From contig CAWUHX010000144.1 in the NCBI GenBank assembly GCA_963922205.1, forward strand, positions 682,001-746,000: DNA of 64,000 nucleotides, written 5' to 3'. The DNA is from Romanomermis culicivorax (lineage: Eukaryota > Nematoda > Enoplea > Mermithida > Mermithidae). Each line of letters begins with the position of its first letter. The stretch's first letter is position 1. The translations under genes and the position numbers were made by a program. Positions 38,092-51,168 of the stretch are shown here, piece after piece. The notes beneath the pieces are model-generated. The model was not told the DNA's origin and ran no database searches. It saw only the letters and a list, made by a program, of their open reading frames with translations.

Positions 38092-40918
38092 TATCTGAGG
38101 AGGAAAGTGATTGTAACTGAAAAAGTACGAGCACATTGAAAAGTAACTCGTGGTCAATTCAAGAACTTATTCAAAAGCTTCTAGTTCGACGTCAGCTAGA
38201 TATGAATAATACTGTATTTGCTGATGAATTTTTTGTTGTTGTTATTTTCAACAGTATACTACAGAATTTTAAACTTTTTACTGTATTTACGAAGTCTTTA
38301 AGAAAAGATGACTCAAAGGATAGCACTTTTTCATTTGCACAGTTCATTATGTCCATTTATTTCCAAATGAGCCCCGAAATGCAAAGAAATCCGCGGGTAG
38401 ATTATAAACCTGCATCTTACACCAAATTTTCTTTTCTCAAGATATTGTGTATTAAAAGTAGACTATAATAATTCCCATTTTCCAGATGCTTATCAAAAAA
38501 TGAAATTATGAAAGTTTTTTACGCTGAAGTGCATTCCGTAGGAATGAGCGTGACCCACAGAAGCCTTCTATACTATACTTTTGTGAATTTGACGATAGCT
38601 TTTGATCATAAATAATCAAGCTGATTTAAAGAAAACATATTCTAGTTCATTCTTACACATGTCAATAATTTAATTTTTCATGTCTAGAAAATAAATTTTG
38701 ACGTCCGCTGCTACTCTTCAAAGTTGTCTAACATAGCACTGAATTGAAATCAACTTGATTAATCGTATTTAAGAACCTTAAACACAGCTGCGCAATGATC
38801 AAACCAAGAAACTGAGTGCGATCCTTAGGTACCAGGAGCCGTTCAAGTCATTCAGCAATTTTAAATTAATCACTTTACTGACTAACTCAGTGTCTTTAAA
38901 TCTGCCCAATCTTACATAAAACTATTCAACCGACGAAGAAAATCACTTACTTGACGATTTTTCCTCAAAATTTCGTGATTTCGCAGGTTTTCGCTATAAA
39001 AATTAAGGCTTCCTCGAAAATAAGCTGCAGAAAAGCGTCAATAATTATCAAATATAAGCTAGTTAATGAGTTTGTAATTAACCAACAGCGTCGCGTCGCT
39101 TGGCGTCTATTATAGAACCTGTATACAAATAATAACAAAAGGTGGTTATACTAGCTATACTGTAGGTTTATTGGGAATACATCACCAATTTAACTGGTTA
39201 AAACCATGCAAGCTGCTATAACTTCCTTTATTCAGAATATATGTCAATTTTGGAGGAACGATCGTCAACAAGTATGAACTCTGCATACTGTATGCCCCAC
39301 AAAAAACTTAGCGCAATTGCTTCTACGGTAAATTGCGCATCATACAACCTTGAATAACACTTGTCGTTCGTATTATCATGGTTATGTCAAAGGTCGTCTG
39401 AAACCGAACATTTTCTATAAGATTACATGACCATTCAATAATCCCTACAGTAACAAACACTCGAAATATTTCAACAACAGGTTACACGAAAAAATAAGAA
39501 CTAAATTTTTCCGCCGCTCTTCCGTTAATCCCAATCGCCTTGAAAATGAAATGGAAAGTGTTATCCAAAGCCTATTTATACTCTATAATATAGTACAGTA
39601 ACCGGCCGCATGAAATTTATTCATTAGCATACAAAAATGGAGGTCGAATAAGAACGCCCGACAGTAATGTACTATACAGATATCATTACCTTGGACGGCG
39701 TGGTCGGCCTAGAATGTAGTGGACGACTTTTTTAAAAGTATATGTATACACAAGACCAGTCCTCATTTGCATATAGATGCAAAGTTTCAGGTTTGGAAAA
39801 GCTTCGGACTACCGGCCGGGGGTCATTTTTTATTATTCGGTTGCGTCGATCATCAGGTGGTAATTAACGACCACCTGCTGAGTGGTGTGCTGACCCACGC
39901 TGTATGCAGTTTGGATGAGCACAACAACAAGCATTGCATTAACCTGGCCGGACACTTTTTTGTGTGGGCATGAGTATGGGCGGGAAAAAACGGTTGGTTA
40001 AAAATGAAAGGAAGAGGAGGAATTCACCTCAGTTGAACTTGCTTTTGTGGGCAACAAGGGCGTTGCGTAAGGCGCCGGGAAACAAAGGGCTGCGGTGGAC
40101 AGGTCGGACCCTTGATGGAATGACAGAAGAAAAATCTAGCACGGACTTTAGGTGGAAGAATTATCGAGTGCTCATCATTCTTCAAGAGTCTTGTGATTTT
40201 TTAATCGGCGAAAAAAGTTTCACAGAAGTACTGGTACTATTATTACTATGCTGATATACTTTGAAGCACACGTACAGTACTTTAATTAGAAAGTGTTTTT
40301 GATGCTAGGAAATGATAGTCCTCATTGTGGACAATTCAATTACAGTAAATGCTGCATTTTTGAAAGATGTATTGGTATACGTCTCGGATCACCGAAAGCA
40401 TCAATAACCTGGTGTCAAGTGAAAAATGCTTTTGACAAATGCGTCAAACAATGTGAAACTCAAATATTCTCATTTCCTTACTCTTCAAAGAGTGATTGTT
40501 GGTATGTGACCGGGCTCGGCAATTTTTGATATTTTGAAATCTTGTACTACTTGAGGCACCAAGCTTCTTCAACTCCTCTACATTTTGTGTAAAATACGTT
40601 TTTTTGTTGATCTCAACCATCACACGACAATCGGTAATCAATCAGGATGACCAAGTTACAAAAACTGTCTAAAATGGTGCTGACTACATTCTCAGTAGCA
40701 TGTGTACACAAAAAGAGACCTCGTAACTATGTTGTCACGAGCATTATTTGACCGAAATTAGAAAAAAGGTTCGATAAGAGACCACCGAAAAGCTTTATTG
40801 TCTCCATGATTTTTCTTACAGTACATGTGAGATTTTTCCATCAAAGTGCACGAAATTGAAGTAAAAACCACGTAAAACCATCTGTCTATCATAGATAACC
40901 ACACTTCTTTAGTTCTCG
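38092..40918. other. Upstream flank of the NeuroD-like gene, no gene identified
   Basis: Contains the acceptor-like sequence GTACTTTTTCAG just 5' of the NeuroD-like exon 1, so an upstream non-coding exon or a trans-splice site is possible. A dispersed repeat lies at 38340-38450. A GC-richer patch at about 39770-40110 has open frames without domain similarity (for example VVINDHLLSGVLTHAVCSLD). Confidence 0.4.
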
Positions 40919-41673
40919 TTGGGGTAGCCGAAAAAAGGCGACCGGTACTGACCTTCATAGTTTTCAAATGATTGAGCTTCTTTAATGCGGTTTGCTACCG
41001 TCGATAGATAAAACATTTAGCATAATAAAAGCAAAGTTTCAGTCAGATTGCTCAAATATTGACTGACTAGAGTCAGAAATACTAGACATCGATTTTTTTG
41101 CAAATAAAAAGCAAAAATTAACAAAAATCAACATGTTTTACAACAGAAAAAATAAAATAGATCTAATCATAAGCACCATAACAGTTGAAAACGATAAGAG
41201 AGCCGTTTTAGTGTGTCCTACTTTCTGTTTCATCAATGATTTTAATCGCTTTTCGAACTGGTCAATAACAGAATTGATTTTATTTTGATTTTGTTTTTTT
41301 TCCTGCTTCAAAACAAAAGCTTTCGATTTTGGTGAAATTTTGTCCATATTGAAACAATAAGTTAATGACTTTATATTACGTGTAAATTACAAATCTGACG
41401 GATTTTCAGACTATTATTGGGTGGAAACAGCTTTACAAAACTTTTTCCACAATAGGAAAACTTTGACTTTGATTTCACAACTATTACTTTTTGAAAAATG
41501 ACCACTTTTACCAAATTTTTGTTTGTACAAGAACAATAAATGCTAGAAGCATAAATTTGATCCTAATATAAAAGACAAACAGAGAATCCTAATGCAGTAA
41601 TCCGCATTAAAAAAGCTTTATCCATTCGAAAGTTATAAAAGTCAGTACCGATCGCCTTTTTTGGCTCACCCTG
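40919..41673 (-). mobile_element. Mariner-type element, third copy (inverted)
   Basis: The right end GGCTCACCCTG is followed by TA (41674-41675). The left end is degenerate (GGGGTAGCCG). Both ends carry the GACCGGTACTGAC / GTCAGTACCGATCG motif of the 6808-7568 family. The interior is homologous in reverse orientation, including the AGTCAGTCAATATTT region. A short minus-strand frame (KISPKSKAFVLKQ) is a decayed internal part of the element. Confidence 0.75.
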
Positions 41674-44054
41674 TATAAGCTTCTGGGGCAGGATTCATGC
41701 TTAGGTGCTGAAAAGTTTACGATGTGTTACGCATGATATCACTAAGCCATTGGTTTTGCTTATAACTGGAGCAGCAAAGGTTGGCCCGTTGAAAAGCAAT
41801 GGATCTGATGATACCGATAAAAACGTTCAGTTGATCTATCCTTCGCCATTTGACCTTTGACTAATCTAATGCAGAAAATTAATGCAAATTGATCCACAAA
41901 AAATAAGAAAAAAGTGATCATATATTTCACGTTCCTATAAAAAGTAAAGTGAAATGTGAATTTTCTTGAAAATCAAGATCTACATGGATTCAATATAAGT
42001 TGAATGGACTCGACAAGCAGAGCAACGAAGACAAATTGGAGGTGATTATCCGCCCATGGAAATAATGCACACTCAAAAGATGGATACGGTAAAATGGAAA
42101 ATGTACCGTATATGTACATAAAACGTGTTACTGATGGTCTGCATTGATATCATGTGCAACAATGGGTGTATTTATCTTAATACCAGCTACTTATCCTGGA
42201 ACGTGTGAGTCAAGGATATGGAAAAAGGACAGAGATTTTATTCTTGGCGGTCAATTATAGGTCTCCCGCAGGAATAACCGTTTTGTCCACTTATTTTTTA
42301 CACGGTAATTAGTTCTTTATCCTATTTTCATTGTTTCTCTAAAACGGTCTTTTATTTTTATCGTTAAGCTTTCATTTTTACGTGGCACTTTATTTTTTAT
42401 GGTGTCAAAAGGGACACTTCGCCTTTTATGTACCCCCGTAATTTCTTTACCCCGAAAAGTAAATAAAAAAACGTCCAGATTCTCCGAGGTCACTCTTTCT
42501 TTGAATTTTTTTGCTGTATACTGTAGAAATGACCCTCTATGCAAAAGGCGGTATCTTCTTTGATTTCATTATCTTTTTTAAGATAGCAAGATCATCCATT
42601 CTAATTTCTCTTTCAACAATAAGTGACAGCCGACTTCCAGCTAAAATTTGCATAATGTCTTGTTATAGAACAATAATTGAGTGGCAAGATTCTAACGCTG
42701 CAACGCATACAATCTTTTAAGACGAAGACGCTTCATTTGCATAATCTGTGAGATAACACTCCAGGGATTGGAAATGTATCTTATGCGCAATATGGATGTG
42801 CTCTTTTTTATCGTTCGCCGACAAGGAGTCATGATTCTTAAAATTTGCATAATTGTCAGACTAATTCTTTATGTTTCGACAAAATGAGCGCGGTGAACTT
42901 TGAAGTTAAATATTAGCGGAAATTGATAAAAAAATTGAAACAGGATGTCCCGTATTTAAATATTTCGACACAAGTGAATTAACGTTCCTTTTTTGTAAAC
43001 ATTCACAGTGAGGAGAATTTAACTTCTGCTGATGCTGGAACAGCCACAAATTTCTAGAAACTGACGTCGATGCAAGGAACCAAACTTTTTATTCATTTAT
43101 TTATTTATTTATTCCGCTCAGTTTCTATATTTATACAGTGAAAATAATAATCTAAAAACCAACCCCTAATTTTGGAAGAAATCAAGTAAAAATTTGAATC
43201 AAAAATCAAAATTCCGCATGAATTCGTATAGCTCATGGTTTACTGTATCCAAGTTGGTAGGTCTTACGAGCAAAGCCCCCGAGTACTCTAGCTTTTACTG
43301 GGAAAGATACAAGAGGCCTCAGGGGTGCCGTTTTTTATTGGACCACTCTGTATGTAAAACCACTTATGCGTTGATAATTTACATTATTTGTTACAGTAAC
43401 CAGAAAATATAAATTCGACATCAGCAAAATGATTAGTTATGAAAGGGACATGCGGAAAAATCTTGACGAAATCTGGAGTCAGACCATGCGTTAAGGCAGA
43501 ATTGAACAAGTTTTCTGGCCAAAACATGACACCTCACCAGTAAAACGATGGTTTAAAAAACCAATAAAGGCATGTTGAATCTGTTAACAAGTAAAGCGAC
43601 AGTGTTCGTGTTTATTTCTCAGGAAATTTGACCTGTTTTGCATTTTTAGCTTCCAAATTCCATGTATGTATATAACAACTTGGAATCATTCTCACTTACA
43701 GTAAACCACTAAACGGAATGGAGCGAAAAATACTGCATTCAGTGAACACAAATCCACATGATCTACAAGTCAATTTTATCATGTTCAAAAGATAAACATG
43801 GCTACTCGATTAATATACAATAGTTTCGCTGGCATAAAACATCGGCAAATTGAAAAACTGAACACATTTTTGATGGCCAGCATCATCTCAAGAAACGTAC
43901 AATTACATAAACGGTATCATACAATAATAACCTTTTCCAAGAATCAAAAAGAAACCACGAATCGACTTGCCATTTTTTTGCCCAAAAATGATCAATATTG
44001 GAACTTAATGTGTGTTTTAAATCAGATCGCAGAAACTAATCGCGAGTTGAAATA
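41674..44054. other. Gene-free AT-rich DNA
   Basis: No exon could be supported. A lone Tc1/mariner-like terminus reading outward lies at about 43305-43352 (minus strand begins TACAGAGTGGTCCAATAAAA). 42330-42460 repeats CTTTTATTTTTA-like words. 43090-43115 is a short ATTT tract. Confidence 0.4.
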
Positions 44055-47000
44055 TTAAAAATAAAGTAAAACATTATGCTTTATGCTTTCCATTAGCTCA
44101 TCTTCGGGTACATTCGGTGAACCGAAGAAACTGTGACTGGAATCCATGGAAACGAACTCTTGCGGTCTTTCCTTGTGATCTACTTCTTTCTGGTCCAAAT
44201 ATGGAGACAGATTTGATGATCGAAAATCATCTCCAAACGGCGACGACGAATCATCTCCTAGTTCCGCGAAAAATAAATCGGCTTTGTCCAAGTTGAACTA
44301 TGAATAGAAAAGGTAACTGTAAAAAATGAAAGTAACTTGGAATGGTTATTTATTTGACCTGGAGAGGTATTAGAAAATCTACAGGTTATCACACTAGTAA
44401 GGGAAAATGTTGATTTGCCTTGATTTTACAAGTATGTGCATTTTAGAAGGGTTGGAGAGTTTAAGACACGATTTCTGAAAGATTCTGCCTTCTGTTCCAT
44501 TGCCTATGATAAGTTGAGAATTAATAATATCTGAAAATGATATATTTTGATTCGTTTTTCACGCTAAGTATGGTGGCAACATTCATTTCGCATAAAAGTC
44601 AAAAGCCACAGTACTCTAAAGTTTAGAATTTTATATTTTTTGAAATTTTTCAGTCTGTATACGTCTTTCGAAATATCACAGCTCAGAAAAGGCGTTACTC
44701 TGTTGCCAAATATTCATTACATGCAGAATACAGTGATCTATATTCAGATATGAAAAAGAATTTTAAATCAATTTTCAATCAACCTCACTTTACACTTTTT
44801 ATGCTGTTTTAAAGTGTCAAAAATTGAGTCAAGTCATTACTCATTTGGAGCTTTACTTGACCACTTTCCCATAGGATGCCGTAGAAATTTTTTCTCAATT
44901 TCTGTAGCTACTAATGTCCAACACATTGTGATAAAATTTCAATCAGATTTATGTATTTTTTGGGAGCTATAGGTGTCTGCGCTAGTGATGTGCGCCAGAA
45001 AAATTTCCATGTTTTTTGCACCTTCGGATATCCGGAGATATCTGCACATTTTTGATATTGTTTGTAAAGAGGTAAAAAGAAGTCACCTATTAAGTAATAG
45101 TGCACCGGGTCAACTAATATATATATGTTATATGTTACTTTTTTATATGTTACTTTTATAAACTGCAATATCTCAGAAAGTACTGTAGGAAAAGTAGTGT
45201 TGAGATATGAATGTTCATTCTGAAACTCACGTCTGAACTGAATAGGTTTTTTTAGCAGGGTACTACTGAAACCAGAGCCGTGATAATGAAAATTTTTGGA
45301 CGTTAGAATTATGACTGAAAGGGAGAAATTTTTTAAAAAAGTTCGAGAAGAAAGTGAATATCACAAAATTGTTGTGAAAAATCAAAAATCGCCGTTTCCG
45401 CAAATAGTCATCAATATCATTATTCTCTTCCTCACTTCTGCATAATGAATGACAGTGGCTCGTATCTGAATTCGCTTCGACTCTAATCTCTTGGACACTA
45501 CTTAAGTAATTTTGAAACAGATGTTTTAATATGCTGTGTAGGTAAATCAATAATAGTGAGTAGCACGTTTTCTGAAAAAATCAATCGAGAACCAATATTG
45601 AAGTTGAAGTGCAGTTCCATATACAATGAAAAGATGTAAAAGTTTATCGAAATAGAATTGCGAATTTAGCGATTCCTAAAAGTATTACTGTCAAACTAAC
45701 TACTGAATATTTACTTGTCGGTCAACTAATCAAGTGCATAAGGTAAGAATGAACTGATTTTAGAATCAGATCAGAGTCTTATTCCTTTTAAGACTACCAA
45801 TATCAAGCATGATTTCATGAGTTATTACAATAAAACCATGCTATCAAAATTGACAAACTCGCACATTAGTTTGACACCAACAAAGTTACATTTGTCAACA
45901 GTGCTAACTGCTACTGCATGTTTTTTTCATTAGCACGAATGCTAATGGGACCCGTGCTAAAAAGACCTGCTGAATAGTATATGACACTTATATAATTTGA
46001 ACCTTTTGTTGTCATGTAGCACCTAACTTCTCAGCGTGAAAATATCCGGATATATCCGGATATTTTTTCACATCCTGATATCCGTTTTTCAAAACATCCA
46101 TCCGGATATCTGGATATCCAACGCACATCACTGGTCTGCGCATTCTGAAAGTTGGTACAAAAATGTTGCTATCAACGAGATGCAGGGAAGTTTAAAACAT
46201 TCAGATTGGACGAATAAATGGATAAGGCAATAAATAGATAAGGCGAATTACTGGCAAAATTTATTTTACCATGCTGCTGCAAAAGGATGTCTCAGAAGAC
46301 AAAAAAGACAACGAAAAAATTCCTCTCTTCAGTAATTTGACTGAGAAAAGTCGAAACTGCGAGTTTAATGTTGGAAAATAAATGTCGTATGTCTGACTCA
46401 GGACTATGCTATTAGCTGTGAGAAAGTGCTCTATAGTTGGAGACACCCTGTTTCACAGCACGTAATCTCAGGTAGACAAAAAATGACCAAATGATAGTAG
46501 GTTGCAGTGTGCCTTCAATAAAGCAAAGGGCATCTAGATAACTCTTTTCATTTTCCTTTAAACTAAGTTCAAATAATCACTCGATTTCTGAAATTTATTG
46601 AAAAATTTCGAAATTTCTGATTTTTCATTTGAGACATTTCGTTCAGCAACCATCAAACCTAGATCAATGAATATTTATCAGGACATCGAGCCTGATTTTT
46701 TCTTCTAATGTATTAGACAAAGAAGGATCCTGTATTTCCAGAACTTAGTTGATTTATCCAGGCTCGAAAAATATTTGAATGACCATTCAGTGAACGCAAA
46801 TCTGTACAGGTCTCAAAACGGTCCGCGATAAGAACGATATTACTTTCACAGCTACTGTAGGAATGTATGAACTAAAGTTTAAAAATATATAATTCCTCGG
46901 CATCATTGGCGAAGGTGTTCGGGAGTGCCCTAAACAAGATTTTCCTTTCTTTGCTCTTCATTTTCGACAATTTAAGCTTTTTTGCATAGTGTAAAATGTT

Positions 47001-49660
47001 CATTTGTGGAACAATTAGTACATCACACTTTAGTCCGTTAGTTATTTGATAATTATATAGTACAGATAGTAAATGTATCACAAGGGGTAGACAAGGGCCC
47101 AATAGAAATTGCAGTGACTTTTGAGAAATTTCCATGAGTATGCCTTCTTCAGAGCTGTGCAGCTCCTAAAACGGTACAAAAATTTTGGTGAATCTTCAAC
47201 CAATACAATAAAAATGCATGAGCTGTAAAATATGAAAATAAAATTCTGCGACATCCTGTGGGAAGGTGCACGGGAGTGCGCATAAACAAAACTTGTCTAC
47301 TTTGACGGCTCATTTCTGATACTTTAAACTGTCTGAAAAAGTGTAGTGTGCAGTTATTCGCTGTAAATATAACACAAAAGATAGCTTACATCTATCCGAT
47401 CCTGGAATGTCGCTTGGCTAGCAAGACCACTGAAAAATACCAAAATTACGTAAATTTTCAAAATTTGGCATACTGTAGCGGTGTGAATTTTCGTTTTCAA
47501 GCAAAACCGCACGAAACTACCCAAAATACCTCATTTTGGAATATGATTAATTTACAACTTATCATAGGGAAGGTAGAACTTGTCAGAAATCGTGTCTTAA
47601 AACCGAAAATTGCTGACTGAAGATTGTGTCTGTAGCGGCCAGCGACGATGAAAATTTTCACAATTTTATTTCCTTCAAATTTCCTTTAAAGCAATAAATT
47701 GTGCTCGTAATAAGGTTTTTTGTTGTTTTTCGTAATTTAGGTTTGAGTATTACTATACCAGAATATTCACAAGACCATCGACTTCGACTGATCCTGGTGA
47801 AACAGTCAAAATTCACGTCAAAAAGCAGCTGCAACAATGTGCACGGAATAATACGATACGCTGAACTATACGAACTGTTTGAGATACAAAACTGAAATAT
47901 CGATCTCAGCTGTTCTTCAGGTTAGAGTGGATTATATCGCTAAATTGAAAAACTGTTGCCAAAAGAACCTCGTGGTTTTTTGGAGCAAGTTATAACTAAT
48001 TGGAGATCATTATAGAATCCACTGTTATGATAAATCGATAAAAAAGTGAAAAATTTACGGAATTGGGTGGTTACCGGAATTTGCTTCATACCCCAATTTT
48101 CTTTCTTTTTAGTGTTTTTGGTCAAATAATATGTAAATCCGTCACGGCAAAGCAAATCCGAGCTGATTTACAAATTTTTATGCAAGATTACAAATATGTT
48201 ATTTTTAGGCAAGAAAGCCCGGATTTGCTCAGGATAGCGTCAAATCAAAATTGTACCCACCACAAAAGATCGAAAACCGAACGTAGATGCTTTTTCATTG
48301 ACATAAATTACATCATAGAAATAATCTAAGCCTAAACAATGCAACTAAATGGACTCCTCACTGCCTTCTCGTTAACCTAAACACAGGTTAAGCCTATCAA
48401 AGCTACCAACTTTTCCTTGTTCGGGCCTAGATTAAGCTTGAACTGACTTTATATCAAGGAAAAGGCATCTATAGTCTGTTGTTTATAAAATGCTTGTAAA
48501 CGAAAACATGACAAAAAATTAGTCAGCCCTCAACATCAACAACATTCCACAGAGCTTTTACCGAAGGAATTTTTACTCAACAAATTTTAAGGCTTAATTT
48601 GGTAGCTTCATAAACCTTCAGTCCTATGCGACATATGACTTGAAAGTGCGAAAATACAAAATAGTATTTGTTTTCCACTCTTAAATTTACGAGCATTTCA
48701 ATAAAAATCGATCTTCTTATGGTGTGTGGAACATCGATCAGACAATATCCTGAGAAAATTCAGGATTTTTTGACAAAAAATTGCATATTTGTAATCTTGC
48801 ATAAAAATTATGCAGATCAGCGCAGATTTGCTTTATCGTGAGTAATTTCCGGCTGATGTAACTTGTACCTCAAAAAGAATGAAAATCGAAGTTTTAAGTA
48901 AATTTCGGTTACCACCCACTTCCATAACTTACCCAAAAAAATACACCAATCAGATGAGTCACTTCCGCCAAACATTTGCATCATTTATGTTCAAAACCCA
49001 TGACAAATCCAAAAATCAAATTTACGTTTGACAAACGAGAATTATTGTTAGTTAGTTGATGAGATTTTTCAATGCCAGGAAGGTAATAGAGAAATGTCAA
49101 AAATTCACAACAGATCCCAAATTTTGTCTTCGGCCACGAATCGACGGAAAGAAAAAATTAGATTTTATCAAAGCATTCAAATCTGATCTGCTAATATGTC
49201 CATTTGCAGGGAGAGAACTAAAAGTCAGTGACTACCTAAAGTGAGAGTGGTTCAACGGCACAGCTACGAGTTAAAAGACACAGTAAAAATACAGTAAATT
49301 AAAGTCAACGCTGCGATGACCAATTTTCTTGGCAAAAATTTCGGTTTTTAGTCACTGTACAAATTTTTTAATGCTTACTTTTCGAGTGAAAATTTGATCG
49401 AAATTGTTGACCGGACGTTTGTCTGCTGGTTCATTACCTAACGATAGCATCAATTTTGGGGTCGATCGATGGTTTGTCGGCGAGAAAACAAAGTCCAATC
49501 GTTTTTTAACGCATTTTCCATCAAAAAATGTTGACGCCGGAGAAGATTCAATTTTTCGACCAATCGCTGACGATGAAGACGTATCGAATAAAGGTTTAAA
49601 ATATTTCTTTTTCGAGCAAGGCTTACGTTTGGGTCGTTGTGGCGAAAACACGAATTTGGG
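44055..49660 (-). CDS. Unrecognised gene, two candidate exons
   Basis: Two minus-strand exons with coding character: 49660-49379 (94 codons; acceptor TTCTAAATTCCAG, donor AAAA|GTAAGC) and 44297-44055 (acceptor CTATTCATAG, open to a TAA stop). Both are phase 0, so they join in frame: FDQIFTRK then FNLDKADLFFAELGDDSSS. The first is basic and Ser-rich (PKRKPCSKKKYFKPL, SPASTFFDGKC). The second is acidic (SPFGDDFRSSNLSPYLDQK, PQEFVSMDSSHSFFGSP). No domain is recognised. A short IFxRK block, an acidic stretch and an EFVxMD block in that order faintly recall the C-terminal tail of ATG13, but this is far too weak for a name. The 5-kb intron holds hAT-like element J. More exons must exist upstream. 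Confidence 0.4.
44983..46133. mobile_element. hAT-like foldback element J (ATATCCGGA iterons)
   Basis: Terminal inverted repeats TAGTGATGTGCG and CGCACATCACTG, with a perfect 8-bp target duplication GTCTGCGC (44975-44982 and 46134-46141). Arms carry TTCGGATATCCGGAGATATC at left and several ATATCCGGATAT words at right (46038-46122). It is the same family as 22829-25383, with a shorter, unrelated interior. No transposase seen. Confidence 0.9.
46865..47350. repeat. Pair of diverged direct repeats (~140 bp)
   Basis: 46865-47010 and 47216-47350 share an ordered series of phrases: AATTC(C/T)(T/G)CG(G/A)CATC, then GGAAGGTG-CGGGAGTGC or close variants, a TAAACAA run, and a GTGTA run near the end. 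It is an old local duplication with no coding content. Confidence 0.5.
48065..48917. mobile_element. Element with ~170-bp terminal inverted repeats
   Basis: The left arm begins GGGTGGTTACCGGAATTTGC and the right arm ends AAATTTCGGTTACCACCC. Arms stay alignable for ~170 bp, including ATGCAAGATTACAAATATG in both. Between the arms sits an MITE R1 copy (48480-48712). No target duplication was found. An open frame in the left arm (about 48063-48329) has no recognisable domain. Confidence 0.65.
48480..48712. repeat. MITE R1 copy
   Basis: Left TATAAAATGCTTGTAAAC and right TACGAGCATTTCAATAAAAA correspond to the ends of the copy at 61790-62030. The internal GTATTTGTTTTCCACTCTTA phrase is shared with the 17060 copy. 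It is nested in the inverted-repeat element 48065-48917. Confidence 0.6.
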
Positions 49661-49823
49661 CTGGAATTTAGAACACGTGGTGAGGAGTTTAGGGTCACGT
49701 GACCCCAGGAGCGAAGTTTCAAAAAAAGCAAATTTATGCATGTAACAGACATAGATCGGTATTTGACCATAATGATAATCTTGAAAAATTTCTAAAAACC
49801 GCTGATTTTGATTCAAACAAAAC

Positions 49824-50117
49824 TCAATCGTGAAACTGAGCTAAAAGAGCGCAAAAATTCTTAAACTCAAAATAAAAATCAGTGAAGTCGACGATTACTT
49901 TAATGGAATTTTCGGGTGTTTTCAGCGGATGTACAGAGAAAAACAGTTCGTTTATTTCTCGCAACATTGGACGTTTCGTAAACTCCATAAATTTCGCAAG
50001 ATGGTAAGACATTTGAAAAGCGATGTATACAAATGATTTTCTGAGCGAATAAACAAAGGAAAATTTGCATGTAATTCCGTTTCTGGTCGCATTAAATGGA
50101 ACTTGAAGAAAGCACAC
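49824..50117 (-). other. Possible coding exon, unrecognised
   Basis: A minus-strand open frame upstream of the 49379-49660 exon, ending in a stop at 49824. It reads FNATRNGITCKFSFVYSLRK, then MSYHLAKFMEFTKRPMLREI and ENSIKVIVDFTDFYFEF. Amino-acid composition looks protein-like. Possible splice sites are an acceptor CTTTCTTCAAG near 50105 and a donor AAA|GTAATC near 49900. It could be an upstream exon of the same gene. No domain recognised. Confidence 0.25.
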
Positions 50118-50239
50118 CTATGGTTCATAGATGTGGTTTCTTTTCGAAGCTTTTGTGATCTTGAGCGAAATTTTCCATTTTTGAACTTTTCTCAACTGCG
50201 ACAGATAACGCTTATTGTTATTCAACTTGTGAATTCCAG

Positions 50240-51168
50240 GGCGTATCCCCAATACAGCGAAACGCACAACAGCGAGACTCAAAACGGCGTTTCTCAAAAC
50301 AGCGATTCTTGATACAGCGAAATTTCAATACAGCGATTCTCAAAACAACGAAGTCTCAAAACGCAATTCTCAAAAGAGCGAACCTCAATACAGCGGATAG
50401 TAAAAAGTTCTGTGCATTACGGTAAATGTACACATCATTTTCATAATAAATATGCAAATTAAGTTACAAAAATCGTTTTTGCTAGTTGAGATAGTCTATT
50501 TTTAGTTGCATTTGGCCCTCTAAGTTTCACATGCTTTTGTGCTGCAGTTGCGGTAGGTATGCACGGACAGACCATACCAAAATCACAAATATTTGTCAGG
50601 AAAACATTTTTGCGGAACATTACGAAATCATTAAGCAGTAAAGGCAGAACAAAAAACAATTAATAAAGAAATGAAAAGTAAAATAATGTAATAAAAAATA
50701 GGCAAAAAATAGAACAAAAATACACAACCTGAAAAAATTAAACAAAAGGAACAAAAAGTGGCTCAAAATAAGAATATAAAAGAGAATAAGTCAATAAAGG
50801 AAAAAAAACAAAAAACATGCATGTATATATGTTAATAATAAACAAACCAGAATAAAAATCTTTGATGTCATGAAAACACACTGTAGAGCCATAAAGTCAG
50901 AAATCTGGCGATTGGGGCCAAAATGTGTGACAACCAGCATCCACCAGATCGAAATCGAGGACCAAATAGGCCATGTACCAAAACGTCTACCCCGGCCAAT
51001 CTCTATTTTTCCATTCTAAAGATAACTTTTTTGAAAATTCACCATTTTGAGAATCTGTTCTGAGACTTCGCTGTTTCGAGAATGAAAATCTCTGCTTTGA
51101 GACCGCTGTTTTGAGAATCGCTGTATCTATTCTCGCTATTTTGAGTTTCGCTGAATAGGGGTGAGGCC
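50240..51168. mobile_element. Foldback element H (CAGCGATTCTCAAAA iterons)
   Basis: Ends GGCGTATCCCC and GGGGTGAGGCC are imperfect inverted repeats. A perfect 8-bp target duplication AATTCCAG flanks them (50232-50239, 51169-51176). Arms consist of ~15-bp units CAGCGATTCTCAAAA and relatives (50255-50400; inverse at 51050-51155). The interior has a purine-biased tract (50640-50820) and a ~210-bp core shared, in reverse orientation, with element G at 28915-29130. Confidence 0.9.

Noticed and set aside
39719..40254. Open frames with VDHQVVINDHLLSGVLTHAV
   Set aside because: GC is higher here, but no splice sites in phase, no domain and no homologous copy in the window. Left as unexplained intergenic sequence.
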